From contig CAXBGS010000021.1 in the NCBI GenBank assembly GCA_963975425.1, positions 1 to 64,000 of the forward strand: a stretch of DNA of 64,000 nucleotides, in the 5' to 3' direction. This DNA comes from CAXBGS01 sp963975425 (GTDB taxonomy: Bacteria; Planctomycetota; Planctomycetia; Pirellulales; Pirellulaceae). Position numbers and translations under genes: made by a program. How positions within the stretch are numbered: the first letter of the stretch is position 1; every line of letters begins with the position of its first letter. Shown here in pieces: positions 12,701 to 20,700 of the stretch. The notes under the pieces were generated by a model that worked only from the letters and a program-made list of their open reading frames with translations, was not told the origin of the DNA and ran no database searches.

Positions 12701-15700
12701 GACGACGGCAACGTTGTGAAAGGCGCTGTGGGCCTTGACCGTCACGCCTTCGTCATCGGTATGAATTGCCGCGCCTTGACCGATTTCGGCAATCGTTGTG
12801 TTGTCCGCAAGTGCTAATAACATGGCGCCGCCGGCGGCATTTTTTCCGGAAACACCCAACGGGTTGACGATATCCGTGAAGAAGTCCTTCACTTGCTTCG
12901 CTTGGAACTTCTCGCCGCTTTCAGTCTTGTTGTTGAGGAATGCTTCCGCTACTCCGGGCACGCTCAAATTAATCGCCGACATTTGGCCGACATCAATCAA
13001 TACGGCGTCTAGTTCCGATGCGACGACTACGGACTGGTCGTTGGAATCCAGAGGGTTGTTGTTGTCTTGATTGATCTGAGCGTTGTCGCCAATCTTGGCG
13101 ACAACGTTGTTCTGGAAATCGGTGACGACTAAAGCGGCGGCCAACACGAGATCATCTTCAGTGCTTCCAGCCAGTGATTTGGTTTGCACATTGAATAGCT
13201 GTGACAAACCAAGTACGCCATCGTTAATCGACTCGAATCCTGCGAGACCGCTGTCCTTCAGCGTAGCCAGGGGATTCAGGGCCTTCGTGACCGAATCCAG
13301 CATCATGGGGTAGTCAATCTTGGCGGTCGCAGCGACTTGCCTCGCAGCGTCGATGGTAGCATTGTCTTGGATGATGGCCTGGGCATCGTTTTCGAAGATG
13401 CCCCAACCGGCGGCGACCGAAATTTCAAGATCGTTCCCTGTTGTGTCATCCGTTCCTTTGCGAGTCGCTTCGGAAGCAGTTCCAATCTTTGTCGCTTGGG
13501 TAATCTCGGCATCGACGATCGCATCGCCCATGGATCGAATCACCGCAGTGGCCCCAACAATGGCATGTACATCGTGATCGAAGATGGAAACGGCGATGGA
13601 CCCTGCGAGATCTTGTCCCGCGCCTGAATCGACCTCGGTGTCAGTCTTTCCCTTGGCCGAATCAGTCGCTTTGTTTCCGCGGAACGCGTTGATCAGTGAC
13701 GCGCCACCTGCCACGATTTTGTCAATGTCACCGCTGGCGATTGAATCGATCAGGGAGGGCGAGGGTTGATCTTCTTTGTCGCTTAGTGCAATGCCGGCGT
13801 CCGCTTGATTGGTAGCGTCCAGATGTGCCCCCAATAGCTTGCCCGCTTCTCGCTGGAATACGTGGTCATCGCCAGTTCCCGCTTTTAAATCGACCACTCT
13901 GGCTCCAAGAGCGCCGGCCAACGTCGTTGCAAGTCGAATCAGGTTTGGTGCGTGCCCATCCACAACTGCGCGATACCCAAAGTCGCTGATCAATCCGGCG
14001 ATGGGCGAATTGGGGAGCGTCACATCTCCGATCGTAGCGGGCGTGTCGTGACCATCTCCGAAATGGGCGAGCGCGCGTGTGATGGACTTGTTCGCATCCG
14101 TTTCGTAAAAAACCAAGTCGCCAGTTTTCAGTCCGTGACCAGGGGCCAACTGGATTGTGTCGGTAACGCTATCGACTTCGGTCGAGGCATCGAATGTCTG
14201 CAATTTTTCTGTGTAATAGAAACCGTGGACGCCATTGGTCGGGGCGACGAAATCAATGAAATTAGCTGCACCGGGAACTTTTAACTTGATTTGATTGCCA
14301 ACGCGAGTGACATCATATTCTTGGCCCTGAACGAGCCCCGCGATGCCTTCCAGCGAGATACTGTCGGGATCTTCGCCTGCGGCGAAATCAGGACCAAGGT
14401 AGGTCAGCTTGGTGACCGTCGCGGGCAATCCGGAGAGTGTGATCAAGCCGTCCGCGGAGTTGGCTCCGGCGGCGACATCGGTGGGATTGAAACGAAGCGT
14501 CGCTAGTTTTCTCAAGGCGTGTTGGCTGGCCGCTTGGACTTGCGAGATGTCTAAGTCAACGCTTTCCGATGACACCAAGCGGATGGTTTGCGAGACCATG
14601 CCGCTGTCGGGAAGTGACGGATCGCTTGCTTCCTTGACCGTGTAAACGCGTCCGTCAATCAGTCCCAGATCTGATGCGTCACCGTCCGCGACCGAGCCCG
14701 CGTCATAGGTGATTTTTTCGCCGACTTTAATGGGATCGCCCGCAGGGATGCCACGAAGCGTGATCTGGTTGCTCGTCGCACCGACGTCATTAGCCGTGAA
14801 ACCGATGCGGTGATTTTCTGCGCTGCCGTTGGAAGTCACGTGTCCGTGAATCTCAGCTTTGATGACCGCCTCATCCAGGCCGACGGCAACCGATAGGCCG
14901 CCGAAACCGTCGTCGAATACGGTGGTACTTGCCGCCACATCATTCTCGACTTTGCCTTTTGCGTCGATCGACACAAGACCACCCGAGACGATCACGGAGT
15001 CTTGCCCGATCATGACTGTCGAGGTTTCGCTGGTCTGGGCAAGGGCCGCATTGAACGCAGCTTCGATATCATTGTTCGGACCAACCGCGTTGGCGTCGGC
15101 TCGTGCTGACACGCTCGACGTACTGGTGGCGTCCGAAGCAATATTGACGCGACCTTGAGCGTCGATCTTTGTCGTCCCCAGGACATCAATCGTGGCGCTT
15201 GTCGTCGAGCTGCTATAGCCGAGCGAAATCAGCACCGGGTTACCGGAGCCGGCAAGACCGCCGAGTGCGACGGTGTTCAACGACGCATCCGCTTCGGCCG
15301 TTGAACCGATCGTTACGGTCGTTGAGCTATTGATGAAAGCGTCGATCAGCTTCACGCTCGCGGCCGCATCATGAACCTTCGCTTGACCGGACAGACTGGT
15401 AATCGCGCTAAGGGCCAATTGCGGCACCGCCTGCAGTTTCGTCAGTAAACCATTGCCAATGTCGTCGGCAAAGCCGCCAATGTCATCCCAGCGAGTGTTG
15501 GACGACCCAGTGGCGGCGATTGTCACATCACGGCCGTTGATTGTCGCGCCTGCCAAATCGATGCTGGCCGATCGATTTGTTTGGAGAATTGGGACGAACG
15601 TATCGGTGAAGACAGATTCCGCTGCGGTCGGCATGTCGGCTGCCAAAATCGTAATCGTGCCAACGCTAAAGTTGCCGACTCCGACAACGGCCGAACTGAT

Positions 15701-16162
15701 CGTGGCCGCACCGACGATGATTTCTTGTGCGACGAGGGAAATGTCGCCCGAACTGCCTTCCGATACCGGGGAGGCCGCCGAATCTAAGTCGGAGGTGATC
15801 AGCGATCCGCCTGTTTTGATTTCGATCTTGTCTGCTGTTATCTCGAGCGAGTCGCCATCAAGGTTCACCGTCGAGTCAATGAATAGAGATTTGGCGTTGA
15901 TCACGATCTTGTCGGAATCGATATCGCCGATCGCTTCGGACTTGATCACATTGTTGTTGTTGGCGATGTCAAGCACTTCGATCGTGCCGCCGGATATCTG
16001 CAGTTCCAGATCTTTCCCTGACTCGTCGACGATGAAATCGGCTGCCAACAGCTGGCGAGACTCCAGCTGTTCCATCAGCATTCTTCGGCTGCGAGACGCA
16101 TATCGCTTGGCAAAAGACTGGCGTCCAAGGAGAGATCGGCGGCGTCGGGGTGTGATTCGCAT
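731..16162 (-). CDS. Giant LEPR-XLL repeat surface protein with Big/HYR-like and dockerin-like C-terminus (5143 aa)
   Basis: A single uninterrupted frame of 5143 codons. The N-terminus is Arg-rich followed by MEQLESRQLLAAD, the LEPR-XLL signal of planctomycete envelope proteins. Roughly residues 1100-2950 are degenerate beta-strand repeats of about 70-90 residues with the recurring pattern N-x-I-x-N-x-x-x-A-x-I then GxVxVxA then S-x-I-x-A, like filamentous haemagglutinin/leukotoxin-type adhesins. Residues about 4490-4695 resemble a DNRLRE-type carbohydrate-associated module (VVNRPGWNFGNSIVF). Residues 4725-4800 resemble a bacterial Ig-like domain (ETVTGFESDDITVTGG) and 4825-4905 a HYR domain. 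Two 60-residue tandem repeats follow (about 4907-5026), then two dockerin-like calcium loops (DVNGDGRVTANDALNVINRL and FDANQDGNVSAADALYVINR). It is probably a secreted or cell-surface adhesin; no catalytic domain is recognisable. No clear Shine-Dalgarno precedes the ATG. Confidence 0.93.
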   Translation of the reverse strand: MRITPRRRRSLLGRQSFAKRYASRSRRMLMEQLESRQLLAADFIVDESGKDLELQISGGTIEVLDIANNNNVIKSEAIGDIDSDKIVINAKSLFIDSTVNLDGDSLEITADKIEIKTGGSLITSDLDSAASPVSEGSSGDISLVAQEIIVGAATISSAVVGVGNFSVGTITILAADMPTAAESVFTDTFVPILQTNRSASIDLAGATINGRDVTIAATGSSNTRWDDIGGFADDIGNGLLTKLQAVPQLALSAITSLSGQAKVHDAAASVKLIDAFINSSTTVTIGSTAEADASLNTVALGGLAGSGNPVLISLGYSSSTTSATIDVLGTTKIDAQGRVNIASDATSTSSVSARADANAVGPNNDIEAAFNAALAQTSETSTVMIGQDSVIVSGGLVSIDAKGKVENDVAASTTVFDDGFGGLSVAVGLDEAVIKAEIHGHVTSNGSAENHRIGFTANDVGATSNQITLRGIPAGDPIKVGEKITYDAGSVADGDASDLGLIDGRVYTVKEASDPSLPDSGMVSQTIRLVSSESVDLDISQVQAASQHALRKLATLRFNPTDVAAGANSADGLITLSGLPATVTKLTYLGPDFAAGEDPDSISLEGIAGLVQGQEYDVTRVGNQIKLKVPGAANFIDFVAPTNGVHGFYYTEKLQTFDASTEVDSVTDTIQLAPGHGLKTGDLVFYETDANKSITRALAHFGDGHDTPATIGDVTLPNSPIAGLISDFGYRAVVDGHAPNLIRLATTLAGALGARVVDLKAGTGDDHVFQREAGKLLGAHLDATNQADAGIALSDKEDQPSPSLIDSIASGDIDKIVAGGASLINAFRGNKATDSAKGKTDTEVDSGAGQDLAGSIAVSIFDHDVHAIVGATAVIRSMGDAIVDAEITQATKIGTASEATRKGTDDTTGNDLEISVAAGWGIFENDAQAIIQDNATIDAARQVAATAKIDYPMMLDSVTKALNPLATLKDSGLAGFESINDGVLGLSQLFNVQTKSLAGSTEDDLVLAAALVVTDFQNNVVAKIGDNAQINQDNNNPLDSNDQSVVVASELDAVLIDVGQMSAINLSVPGVAEAFLNNKTESGEKFQAKQVKDFFTDIVNPLGVSGKNAAGGAMLLALADNTTIAEIGQGAAIHTDDEGVTVKAHSAFHNVAVVQTGTGSTDFGFSAAISAADFKTTTRASIAPDVTINGGKLIVDADDTLDRISIVGAFLKGDQVGIGASVGVNTIEQNVSAYIGRADTAPDLTAPANAGINVHGGVTVTADASGDFFSLVMSGALQGFKSDTEAPEAADGAATTNARSSKLGAIALTVSVAYNNVSTNLEAYVDNYRLNVGDLTVKANSDQDIQSIVIGASFAVQTKSTTTDSSKLDLAGTGAVALNTIELNSAAFIKDSDVTATDAIDVSALDSSLIMSDGGGFAITAAAASGAGAAISFGASVAINDISSNVSALIDNVDITSTGNVSVKSKADTEIDALTIAGALSARGSQNGTTGTLAIGGALSINSVANTLTANVVDSTMTIAAGDLLVQAIDSSQINADAGGFAISAAVSGGTNISGGIGVGISLNDIDNVTTAKIETSPVDVSGNLTVEANAEAATIDALTIAASIGVAGGRGLSASLAGAGAVAYNEINNQVKASIVGGGIFESGGNINVQAKDTSTINSLTIGGSIAATASGTQGAAIAVGISIARNEIDNDLRAEISNTTIVADNGNVFVQTVDDSTIDAMAVAASLSAVASANAGLSLSGGGAIANNIILTDANASVADSGINAGGEVKLDATSESTITARVYGVFVAAAGSGSVAGSAAIGLALAHNFIGYDLDENHQSSDALATLTNVSIAAGTLTLNSKASQTIDSLVLVGSAAVTASASGGLGATGSGAVSRNLISKHVKSTINGSGGSGIDVATLSMDSTDTSDITADTAAIAIAIVASGTFGVTLSIGVSLASNEISNHVESSITNATTLDAASSASLSSNENATIEASSIAASMAAAVGAKIGAAIAGAGATADNQISNKTLAFVEGSTITGGGLDVAANSLSEIDAIIVSVSAAVGAGAGAGVGVAIGVALATNTIGTPTDPDDTSAGDRSSQIKAYIDNSSVDVSGTLSVESRVDDTIDATVVAGAVAAALGAVGAAVAGAGVSVSNSIKNDIQAYIEDSTGVGVIAGNVHVHACNESVVNALVGAASISAAAGKVSIAVSVSVALADNRIDNNIDAYIARSNVQSTGGVDIAAGEMATITSDAYAGAISISIGIGGALSGGGADVVGKITSSVDAHIIDSSINAGSVQIVATNMAISHVKTSVLSVALGLVGLAASGSIATSTVTSNTDANITGSDVTASGNVLIHAAASPHVMADAAGITAASGAAVGVSTATITTDGNVTANLDSANKTFDVGSIGIFAETVEPMMDYLPRDADGHLLRDADAFFVRDISGATLRDAVNNPITETPPSRAFAQGSSGGLLLGVDATITSATNIMNTSATIAENAIIRSTGETRLHATNNTSQKAESSSLAIGLIAAGVTTSTAESDTDTTARIGAGIQLTGGSLIVIADGVNENVADTTAGSGGLVSGAAAIPETINTSQMTAEVGNDANITLSGAMVVKANHVAVFNTILSATSGGLLAGAGGDVDSTVTSGVDSNIGSNATINATNVSMDAVNEVVRPDLGVEGNVDAVAGGLVAGGGVDSDILMTLNTHILIDHDTAITATDDVNLSAESKMDVTDQITFGSGGLGSGGSINATIETVADQATITFGDNVTVNTQDRIIASASGGGTAIIQANVETDGGLTVGTGDVNVDLSPLNEIRINPGSELTAIGDIKLVAGKVDNGFDKTYTIDAYLDNVAKSAIPISDLDATATLSESNRIHVASGAHLRSGGNIQLHADDIGQNLVEAQAKAVNWASELTDAVTDLFSEGGTQEVTGTVNDTTSGVVKVDGNVETGITRHRKLGIDSATQIDPVNPGDPVTFNVTLSADSTKDASRLPFDERYEFTQSSLAIEYLNIKSELARYRDVENLRITYEARLTEIEAELNEQGFLDVRGNLVRRRGLVISVDPIRFSEGSIDILGQLEKSGTIDAPSDTKVEIINNSAAFIRVEGITIPNRTGGVFVNNVLTSDVTKLPSILVDNVAEVSGQAWPGINVIGQIDNASGSLTLRNFASGAGPMDIDAPLNANQVRILGANAGNITINIPGRDTMYEVGQQQYPQWNEFNFIYGPLSNPDTDSPNSFGDGTGPIEAPNGVPNLFLPPFSLPSFNNQVTNHLNFRPEDESVISGASVFLAAANINLNGLIKSGSAEMHLEITQAMVDEIESLGGSGVRRLSSNTNPNFVVSWDLDQERIIVSDVQSRGGYVDITGKIANTKWGRIEVLSGYSDVRIDNESGYDIEVRGIDVSRRGEGTLIIKDQERGTVANPAVTIYERKGDFVYRDSPEGQDRLNATFENQSYQPKPGLRYQWTVAQEQLTRTTTTYEVDSFLGIDELAADPDAQVGDPIVQSSDPFISGSGAYLFHSPNDSTRYSYASQTETISNRDDPTYSTDPGFFIDTHITTNVNTKGTVTYHNHSIDADYPIEIDFTGSDEGRIVLSTDSAVYLAGELVNPTGVTTINTSGRDAFVRGTAGGVVGGRGVDIRARSGIGFVNPEDDGPATELLKTDIIDHAVYDYASSQSEDGTTFQIADGHRVLVASEHTAGGTLGEVYEYQGGTAQSIPTFNLTTVDFSSSDWEMVNQIAGATLISEFGHIGVHEVRGDLLLEGIQANRTANRASDGDVIARAAGSILASPVLSETVPNPFNPGDVNVPCEDRQANEPSCIPRFYFPVDGKSIDLISDTGSIGTPEIGAGVDVEFYSNVKNPAHKLSVQAAGDVNLRPFSTTIVDQVIAGGKINITAFGAILDGNTSDNPDERALGELIAVWDDLRLTEDRGAGRKRLERIDAIKSTQNQLYQAYWNFRSMQEDPAVYDPQFRVTLQVSEVEFYTQLFTEQGQDQNLSGSELDQFVAGKITDLEDGRTQQYQTLHETWGSVGIEYDPEFDYTLTADELDRLDENIKVWTEDELLNLQGVHLLEVTDTEFVVEQPNLVGTEIFVQADGGIGRYQNGLSIQLKDEQGDDAKLTLNERAALLAAEPGDIIYTTQKPVDVIASIDAVASKLVMASLDNTPPENTWAQLGFSVGQSIMLEAVTKDSTDEGVYYRITDLSGFEMTLDTGDHFLASDSARKLVVAPIAVDPDQATHIHVLRREDVDIESGGPVTAFSAEHIFLGSEADLALARAYSHFYRRVQVKVQGSITDANPNPKDDPDSPARDTVRGGRVVLEAGGGSIGTFDNPITLSTGAPAEAANPSVLREGGYLIARASGDVAIRELTSFPIEFAGETRRTAADLPINQVFSRNGTVSLGADGSIFDAFNDPSEDVRTATGSILLDAGGSIGTASKTLDIDVAASGEVTVVATDDVRLTETVGNLGIRYVLSENGDVDLTADISIFDTSDVVNAYLRDAVNASTITSVRVSQSSDDAEERAADGAVNLASTDVELGDDPGHFEDQTAGLRFQNVTVPRNSLVTGAYLEFTTDEIDDVPTSVTIRAQAADNAGTFVEATNNITGRPTTTASVVWDIPAWTTIDEVHRSPDLSALVEQVVNRPGWNFGNSIVFTIEGTGSRTAESFNGDGPAAPLLHIEHSFKSLPRTDVVGKNVTLTARNGTIGTPGNEVDVDSGYGLPDGQDGTLTPSIGNGHTGPFIIETGSLLPVVAGPTGGTTSNDPFDVTIYFGETVTGFESDDITVTGGTVTNLKHLGSGLYSATVDPSGGDTVTVAIVAAAATGRDGTTTTKAAEPLSLVVDSMAPEITVPESITVDPNVSGGADATLAEIATFLNGASATDDLDDNPTITNDAPSLFPAGRTTTVIFTATDMAGNSSSVSATVTVSGTTIVAGTLDVNGTGDAVWFRDGILLLRYMIGQPDEVPAVPGSRQIPAGSTRATAADIRQHLDDAGMALDVNGDGKVVWFQDGILILRYLIGQPDEILAVPGSRQVPAGSTRSTASEIRSYLETLMPTASAPALAASGIGESELASILPTILNPVDVNGDGRVTANDALNVINRLSQPIASSHEQDVWSRFDANQDGNVSAADALYVINRLAADANRQIALSQDDDDETYDRLFADDAFVQGLF
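1082..1441 (-). repeat. Two tandem 180-bp coding repeats in the giant protein
   Basis: Two adjacent 60-codon units (about 1262-1441 and 1082-1261) both read LDVNGxGxxVWFxDGILxLRY followed by IGQPDE and PGSRQxPAGSTR. The first loop has lost an acidic residue (DVNGTGDAV), the second keeps DVNGDGKVV. They look like dockerin-related calcium-binding duplications. The high protein identity indicates a fairly recent internal duplication. Confidence 0.8.
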
Positions 16163-16951
16163 GGTGAAGATTTCGTGTAATACCTAAGATGATCTAAAAG
16201 GCCGCAAAGCAGTCGATGACGCTACAAGTCCTGGGTTCCGGCGCGAACGATTTCGGTGCGTGCTCACTGCTATATCCGCGGTGAGCAGGAGCTACGACGA
16301 AAGTAACGGCCACGTCAGCCAGAAATGTTTCAACGCGAAGATAGGCGTAAGTGATGGAATGGAAGGCGGCAAACGTGCACAACCGATTGATATGCGAGCT
16401 CTGGAGAGAGAGGGGGTGATCAAGGCGGGATGAACGATGTCTACCCTCGATTTCTTGTAGCACGGGTTCGTAAGGCAAAGGCGGACACACTTGATCACGG
16501 AAGCGGGTTTGGGCGCGAGCGGGTTTCGGCGCGAAGTTGAGCCGTACACTGTCCATTCGCTTTAGCGCCACGCGAAATTTCCGATCTTCACGCGTGGCGT
16601 GCAGAAGCATGGCGAGAGGTGAGCCGGTATCCATCTATGCCTCTGCAATACGTGAAAATCTGGCGACTAGCACGTACGATCGAAGCGACCATTTCCCTGC
16701 TTAAACTGAAACCGTTTGTCTGGGCAATCTGGCGCCTCGATCGGCAGATGACACACATGAAACAGCAAAAAAAGCCGCAAACGATCTTCAATTTGGGATG
16801 CAATGTGAGAGGATCGTGCCTTAAACGACAACAGATTTGCTATCGGGTGGCGGCGGGATTACACTTCGAACACGAATGATTTACTCGATTCTGATGATTT
16901 GCATCGACCGCTTATCACTCGGAAGGTTCGACCAACGAACGAAACGAGAGC
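16163..16951. other. Intergenic region between divergent giant-protein and sigma-factor genes
   Basis: 789 bases between two divergently transcribed genes, expected to hold promoters for both. I could not recognise a convincing promoter, terminator or repeat. The short open frames here (for example 16194-16634 minus) have no protein-like composition and no ribosome binding site. Confidence 0.5.
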
Positions 16952-17560
16952 TTGAACTTGGAAGTTTCCATTGCCGACCGGGCCGAAGGGCATAGCACCT
17001 GCAGTGTTCTTCTGGGGCAGTTGCGCGTCGAAGATTCTGAGTCCTGGCGTAAATTTTCGGAGCTATACACGCCGTTGGTGTACAACTGGGCACGAAAGTC
17101 AAATCTGCAACCGGCCGATGCGGAAGATGTGACTCAAGAAGTCTTTCGCGTTGTTGCACGCCGATTGAGTGACTATGAGCCGACGGCGTCTCGCACAAGC
17201 TTTCGGGCTTGGCTGTGGGGTATCACCCGCAACATGTTGCGCAGACATTTTGATGCGGTGAATAAACATCCGCCGAGTCGAGGTGGTTCGTCCGCGTATC
17301 AACGGATCACGCAAGCGCCCGACATCATTGATTCGGCGCTGCCGCCAATGGATCGTGACGCCCAGAAAGGTTTCGTGTTTCGCGTTTTGCGTATGATTCG
17401 AAACGATTTCGAAGAGTCCACTTGGCAGGCCTTTTGGCGTACAACGGTGGAAAACGAAACGGCGACCGATGTCGGTCGAGATCTCGCGATGACGGCCAAA
17501 GCCGTGCGGCAAGCAAAGTATCGCGTTTTGTGCCGTGTGCGTCAGGAAATCAGCGATTGA
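16952..17560 (+). CDS. ECF-type RNA polymerase sigma-70 factor
   Basis: 202 residues from a TTG start preceded by a GAGAG ribosome binding site. Region 2 is clear at about residues 28-95 (FSELYTPLVYNWARK, ADAEDVTQEVFRVVARR), with the acidic DAEDVTQEVF segment that contacts core polymerase, then FRAWLWGITRNMLRRHF. Region 4 is near the C-terminus (EVGRDLAMTAKAVRQAKYRV-like helix-turn-helix, seen as VGRDLAMTAKAVRQAKYRV). The next gene, 179 bases downstream on the same strand, encodes a Ser/Thr kinase; ECF-kinase pairs of this type are characteristic of planctomycetes, where the kinase is thought to control the sigma factor. Pairing here is inferred from adjacency. Confidence 0.9.
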   Translation: MNLEVSIADRAEGHSTCSVLLGQLRVEDSESWRKFSELYTPLVYNWARKSNLQPADAEDVTQEVFRVVARRLSDYEPTASRTSFRAWLWGITRNMLRRHFDAVNKHPPSRGGSSAYQRITQAPDIIDSALPPMDRDAQKGFVFRVLRMIRNDFEESTWQAFWRTTVENETATDVGRDLAMTAKAVRQAKYRVLCRVRQEISD

Positions 17561-17739
17561 CTGTGTCGGCTGGGTAACTAGGAATCTCAGCTCGCTTGGC
17601 CTCATTGACCGTAGGATATTTTCGAGCCTGCCGATTACTGCGTGGCGCAACTGGGAATACCCATTGTCGTTGTGATCATGCCGCGCATGGTATTACGACT
17701 TGTTTCAGAGCGGTTCACGGATAGTACGGCAGAGAGTCC

Positions 17740-20700
17740 ATGGGTTCAGGAAGCGATAGCGATAATCCGACAATCCGTCGCTTCTACTGGCGAGATGACG
17801 AAAGTCTAGTCAATGGCGGTGATATTAACTTTGATGACGATACGAACTCGTCGTTCGATCCCGAGCTGACGTCGGAGCTTTCCGCACTTACTGAATTGAT
17901 CAGCGATTGCGATTCGGGTGACACCTTCGATGGCGAGCGGTCCTGCCGCCGAGCGGTGTCAAAAGTCAACGCGTTGGCAAATTCCTCTGGTTCCGGGCAA
18001 GAGACCCCGTCCAACGTCCCGCCTTTTGATGACCGAGATCCGGTGCGCATCGGCCCGTACCGTCTCATCGCAAAGCTTGGCGAGGGCGGAATGGGCCGAG
18101 TCTATCGAGCACGACACGAAAGCCTTGACCGCACGATCGCGCTGAAAATACTACTCCCAGACCGAGCGAAGCGTTCTGCCTCCGCTAGTCGGTTCCGTCG
18201 CGAAGTTCGGGCGCTCGGAAAGCTAAATCATCCCAATATCGTCGCCGCGACCGACGGTGGCATTCGCGACGGAGTGCAATTCTTGGCCATGGAACTGGTC
18301 AGCGGCGTCAACCTCTCTCAGGTTCTTTCACGCGAAGGATCCTTATCGATCCCCAATGCGTGCGAGCTGACACGTCAAGCCGCGACCGGACTTGCAGCCG
18401 CGCACGCCAACGGGATGGTACATCGCGATGTAAAGCCGTCAAATCTGATGTTAACCGTGGGGGAAGCTGGACAACCGATCGTCAAAATTTTGGACCTCGG
18501 CCTTGCGCTAGATGCGGATCGGAGCGAATTCACTGACGAATTAACAAGCACCGGCCAGATTGTCGGTACGATGGCCTACATGGCGCCGGAACAAATCACG
18601 GACGGTCATCAAGTCGATTTTTTCGCAGATATATACTCGTTGGGAGCGACTCTTGCGAAGCTGCTTTGCGGGAGGACTCCATTTGATCTCGAATCAAATC
18701 TGACCCCGGTGCAAACGCTAGTTGCCAAATCGTCAATTGATGCTCAGTCGATCAAACAATTGCGTCATGATCTGCCCACGGAACTGGTCGATTTGATTGA
18801 TCAATCTTTAAAGCTGCGACCGGAACAGCGTCCATCCGACGCGAAGGAATTTGCAACTCGACTCCAACCGTATGCGAAACATCACGACCTGGTCAGTTTG
18901 TTTAATCGCAACCCGATGGCACCTGAAACTCCCTTGATTTCACGGACGGATCTAGCAGAGTGCGTGCTGTCCGCAGCCGGCTTTGCGCTGGATGATGAGG
19001 GTGCCGGATCGGTTCAGAATGAGAGAAAACAAGCGCGCAATCGTCGGTCGCGTCAAATCACTTGGTTGGTTCTCGCGATGTCAGCGATCTCATTGGGAAT
19101 GTATGCGCTCTTTTCATCTGACGCAGACAATTCCGACCATCCGGGAGAACGAAATCGGTCGACCGCAGCGTCATCGGTTGAAATCGCAAAAATAGGAGAT
19201 GACGTGGACCAAATGATGTGGGACATCACGTCGAGTCTGGTGTCTTATTGGCCAATTCGATCGCAAGATGGCGACGTGTTAGTTGACTATTCGGGGAACG
19301 GATTACACGCAAAGATTTCATCCAACCGGTCTGCTGTAAATCGAAGTAATGGTGCCACACTTCTCGGAGATCGAACGTGTATCGACGTAAGCAAACTTGA
19401 CCATCCGATTGCGATTGCACATGACGCGCGATTCAACATGGACCAAATCACGGTGTCCGCCTGGATTCGCGGAAAACCCTCTCAAGGTTTGACCTATCGA
19501 TTGATTTCCAAGACCAACAAGACCGACGGGTTCGCACTCAGCTTAGGTGGACAGGCTTCGAATCGATCCGGTCGTGCGTTCTTTAATGCGATGAACCAGA
19601 AGGGTAATGCGCCGTCCGCCCGATCAGGAAATTTCGTTTTGGATGGCTCGTGGCATCATCTTGCGGGAACATGCAATGGACGCGAACTATGCGTCTATGT
19701 GGATGGAGTGTTGAGTGATACAGTCGAAATGACGAATTCATTCGGTGTGAACGATAAGTCCTTGTTGATTGGTGTTTCGCGTGATGAAGACATTCTCTCG
19801 ACCGAAATCGATGAAATCGTGATCTGCAATCGTGTTTTGACAGCAGGTGAAATCCGGTTCCTTACCGCTCACACGTTGACGCCACATCCGTTGGTTGCGC
19901 CCGCGGATGCCGTGACGGTCTCCGAGACTCAACATCGTTGGCGAGAATACCTGAATCAACCGTTGGAAATCGAAAATTCCCTGGGAGCGACGATGACGTA
20001 TCTGCCTCCCGGCGAGTTCACCATGGGATCGAGTGAGGAGTACGTCAACGAACTGATTAGCAGAGATCGACGTGAGAATCTATGGGACCGATTTCGCAGC
20101 GAGTCGCCCGCACATCGCGTTCAGTTCCGCAATTCGATCTACTTTGGGACACACGAGATAACACAGCAGCAATACGTTCAGATCATGGGTGAGAATCCCT
20201 CTCAATTTTCAGGTGCAGGCGAGCGTCATCACCTTGTGGATGGGATGGATACGAACGATTATCCAGTTGAAAACGTCAGTTGGTTCGATGCGATTAAGTT
20301 TTGTAACCGACTGAGTGAACTAGAAGGCTTGCAACCGTGCTACCAAATCACTGACCTAGAAGTCAGCATGCTTTCAGGGGAGGGATATCGATTGCCAACA
20401 GAGGCGGAATGGGAATATGCCTGTCGTGCGGGGACGTTGGACCCCTGGTCCTACGGCAGTGGCAAATTCTCGGACTACGAATGGAGCGTGAACTCGGCAC
20501 CAAAGCTTCCGCAACCGATTGGGCGGTTAGCTCCCAATCCTTTCGGCCTTTACGATATGCATGGCAATGTGTTCGAGTGGTGTTATGACTGGTATGCAGC
20601 GGATGCCTACAGCGATCGTTCGGCGAGTATCACGGTCGATCCGAAGGGGCCGATGACAGGTTCGCGGCGAGTGTTCCGCGGTGGAAGTTGGTGGCAACGA

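Noticed and set aside
15453..16187. 244-codon plus-strand ORF, and many other long plus-strand ORFs opposite the giant gene
   Set aside because: They are antisense shadows. The giant minus-strand frame has clear domains and codon bias; the plus-strand translations have none.
16194..16634. 146-codon minus-strand ORF upstream of the giant gene
   Set aside because: No motif, no ribosome binding site and a composition unlike real proteins.
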